Shown here piece after piece: positions 62,809 through 64,000 of a stretch of DNA of 64,000 nucleotides. The notes under the pieces are model-generated. The model made no database searches. It was not told where the DNA came from and saw only the letters and a program-made list of their open reading frames with translations. How positions within the stretch are numbered: position 1 is the stretch's first letter; every line of letters starts with the position of its first letter. The position numbers and the translations under genes were made by a program. This stretch comes from Rhodanobacter soli (GTDB lineage Bacteria; Pseudomonadota; Gammaproteobacteria; Xanthomonadales; Rhodanobacteraceae): the NCBI RefSeq assembly GCF_040548735.1, contig NZ_JBEPSD010000001.1, forward strand, positions 372,001-436,000. The letters run 5' to 3'.

Positions 62809-63330
62809 ATGGCCTTGCTGCCGCCCATCAACCTCGAGCGCTGGATCGACGAGCACCGTCACCTGCTGAAGCCGCCGGTGGGCAACAAGTGCATCGTCGA
62901 CGGCGACTTCATCATCATGATCGTGGGCGGCCCGAACGCGCGCACCGACTATCACTACGACGAAGGCCCCGAGTTCTTCTACCAGATTGAGGGCGAGATC
63001 ACGTTGAAAGTGCAGGTCGACGGCGCGGCACGCGACATCCCGCTGCGCGCCGGAGAGATCTTCTACCTACCGCCACGCGTACCGCATTCGCCGAACCGCG
63101 CCGCCGGCTCCATCGGCCTGGTGATCGAGCGCCGCCGCGTCGCCGGCGAGAAGGACGGCCTGCTGTGGTTCTGCGAGCACTGCAACCACAAGCTGTACGA
63201 GGAGTACTTCGTGCTCGACAGCATCGAGCGTGATTTTCCGCCGGTGTTCGAGCGCTTCTACGGCTCGCGCGAAGCGCGCACCTGCGACGCCTGCGGCCAC
63301 CTCAACCCGGCGCCTGCGAAGTACGCCTAG
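62809..63330 (+). CDS. nbaC: 3-hydroxyanthranilate 3,4-dioxygenase
   Basis: Opens the ring of 3-hydroxyanthranilate in tryptophan degradation and NAD/quinolinate formation. 173 residues, the bacterial cupin form. Iron ligands His49, Glu55 and His93 and the rubredoxin-like second iron site Cys122, Cys125, Cys159 and Cys162 match the Cupriavidus enzyme pattern (ligand spacing identical). No other kynurenine genes are within the window, so its pathway partners are elsewhere. Confidence 0.94.
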   Translation: MALLPPINLERWIDEHRHLLKPPVGNKCIVDGDFIIMIVGGPNARTDYHYDEGPEFFYQIEGEITLKVQVDGAARDIPLRAGEIFYLPPRVPHSPNRAAGSIGLVIERRRVAGEKDGLLWFCEHCNHKLYEEYFVLDSIERDFPPVFERFYGSREARTCDACGHLNPAPAKYA

Positions 63331-63354
63331 GAAACCATGGCCGGCATCGCCAGC

Positions 63355-63918
63355 CTACGGAGCCGGTGAACGGCCCAGCCACTTGTGCGCCATCCGCCGC
63401 AGCGAAGCATCGAGGCTGGCGTCGGCGGCCACATCCGTCACCGCTCGCCACGCCAGCGCGCGCGATTCGGCATTCACCGCGAAGCGATCTTCCGTCCCCG
63501 CGCGAACCACGTAGCGCACGTCGTAATGCCAATGTTCCGGCTCATCGGCGCGCGCAGGAATACGATGCCGGTCGATATCGAAGATGCCGCCCTCGACGCG
63601 CAGGCCGGCGACGCCGGTTTCCTCCTGTGCCTCGCGCAACGCCACGCGCGCCAGATCGGGGTCGCCATCGGCATGGCCGCCCGGTTGCAGCCAGCGATCC
63701 AGTTTGCGGTGATGCATCAACAGTACGCGTGTCCCTTCCGCGCTCACCAGCCAGCACGAACCGGTGAAATGGCCAGTCGTATTGCTGCGCTCGAATGCAT
63801 CCGCGTGCGTATGCAGGAAGGTCTCGAACTGCGCGGCCGTCGCTGCCTCCCCCTGCCATTGGTCACGGTAGCGCCGGATTGCATCGATCATGATGATGGC
63901 TGGCTGTTGCATGGACAT
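63355..63918 (-). CDS. Nudix hydrolase
   Basis: About 187 residues. Nudix box GGHADGDPDLARVALREAQE followed by ETGV, with an intact REAQEE core. Preceding VLLMHHRKLDRWLQPGG is typical of mutT-like enzymes that hydrolyse nucleoside diphosphate derivatives. Start chosen at ATG 63918 (MSMQQPAII); ATG 63912 or an upstream codon is possible. Substrate unknown. Nothing recognisable lies between it and the window end. Confidence 0.88.
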   Translation of the reverse strand: MSMQQPAIIMIDAIRRYRDQWQGEAATAAQFETFLHTHADAFERSNTTGHFTGSCWLVSAEGTRVLLMHHRKLDRWLQPGGHADGDPDLARVALREAQEETGVAGLRVEGGIFDIDRHRIPARADEPEHWHYDVRYVVRAGTEDRFAVNAESRALAWRAVTDVAADASLDASLRRMAHKWLGRSPAP

Positions 63919-64000
63919 CCGTTGAGTAGGCTGAAACGCATCGCGGCATGTTTCGCCGCAACATGAACGAAGCTTGTACATCATCTATTGCTGGGCTATG

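Overview
The window is GC-rich DNA (roughly two-thirds G+C by eye) from a gammaproteobacterial chromosome. It is most likely from the order Xanthomonadales/Lysobacterales, and a Rhodanobacteraceae-type genome (Rhodanobacter, Dyella, Luteibacter and relatives) fits best. The reasons are the block yceD-rpmF-fabH-fabD-fabG-acpP-fabF-pabB-pabC-mltG-tmk-holB without plsX, the Kdo kinase KdkA, ffs upstream of dnaX-ybaB-recR, and folC-dedD-cvpA-purF. This placement is inference from gene order and protein character; no database was searched. I see no phage, transposase, CRISPR array or rRNA.

Layout. 1-9957 (all minus): the fatty-acid/folate/murein block. It has a good sigma70 promoter at 9967-9995, translationally overlapping genes at its distal end, and terminator-like hairpins inside it. 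10062-15716 (plus): a small membrane protein, yceF-type Maf, a MoxR-DUF58-TgpA unit, and an Slp-type lipoprotein closed by a 20-bp perfect inverted repeat. 15780-19111 (minus): HIT protein, recR, ybaB, dnaX, 4.5S RNA and tRNA-Ser(GGA). 19204-22175: LPS-core related genes (RNase Z-like hydrolase, KdkA, heptosyltransferase, DUF6165-like protein). 22204-25789: an enlarged histidine ammonia-lyase next to hisS, then tRNA-Pro(CGG). 25847-31252 (minus): folC-dedD-cvpA-purF-DUF455.

31354-40969 is an accessory metal-resistance region. It holds a CueR-like regulator with a Cu(I) P-type ATPase carrying two YHS domains, a lipoprotein, a MocR regulator divergent from an MBL-fold protein and a cupin, and an arsenic module (arsC-acr3-arsR divergent from arsH). 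41022-44606 (minus) holds an ABC exporter, a 110-residue protein of unknown family and a radical SAM enzyme lacking an obvious SPASM domain. This is the best candidate for something undescribed, possibly a peptide-modification system.

44700-64000 is mixed: GFA protein, large MscS channel, VOC protein, AraC-GyrI regulator, secreted esterase, serine hydrolase, PAP2 phosphatase, DUF72, POT peptide transporter, a barnase/barstar pair, S4 RNA-binding protein, arylamine N-acetyltransferase, exported MsrA, a second ABC exporter, parE, 3-hydroxyanthranilate dioxygenase and a Nudix hydrolase. No stretch over 300 bases lacks a gene. The longest gap, 42480-42755, shows no recognisable feature.
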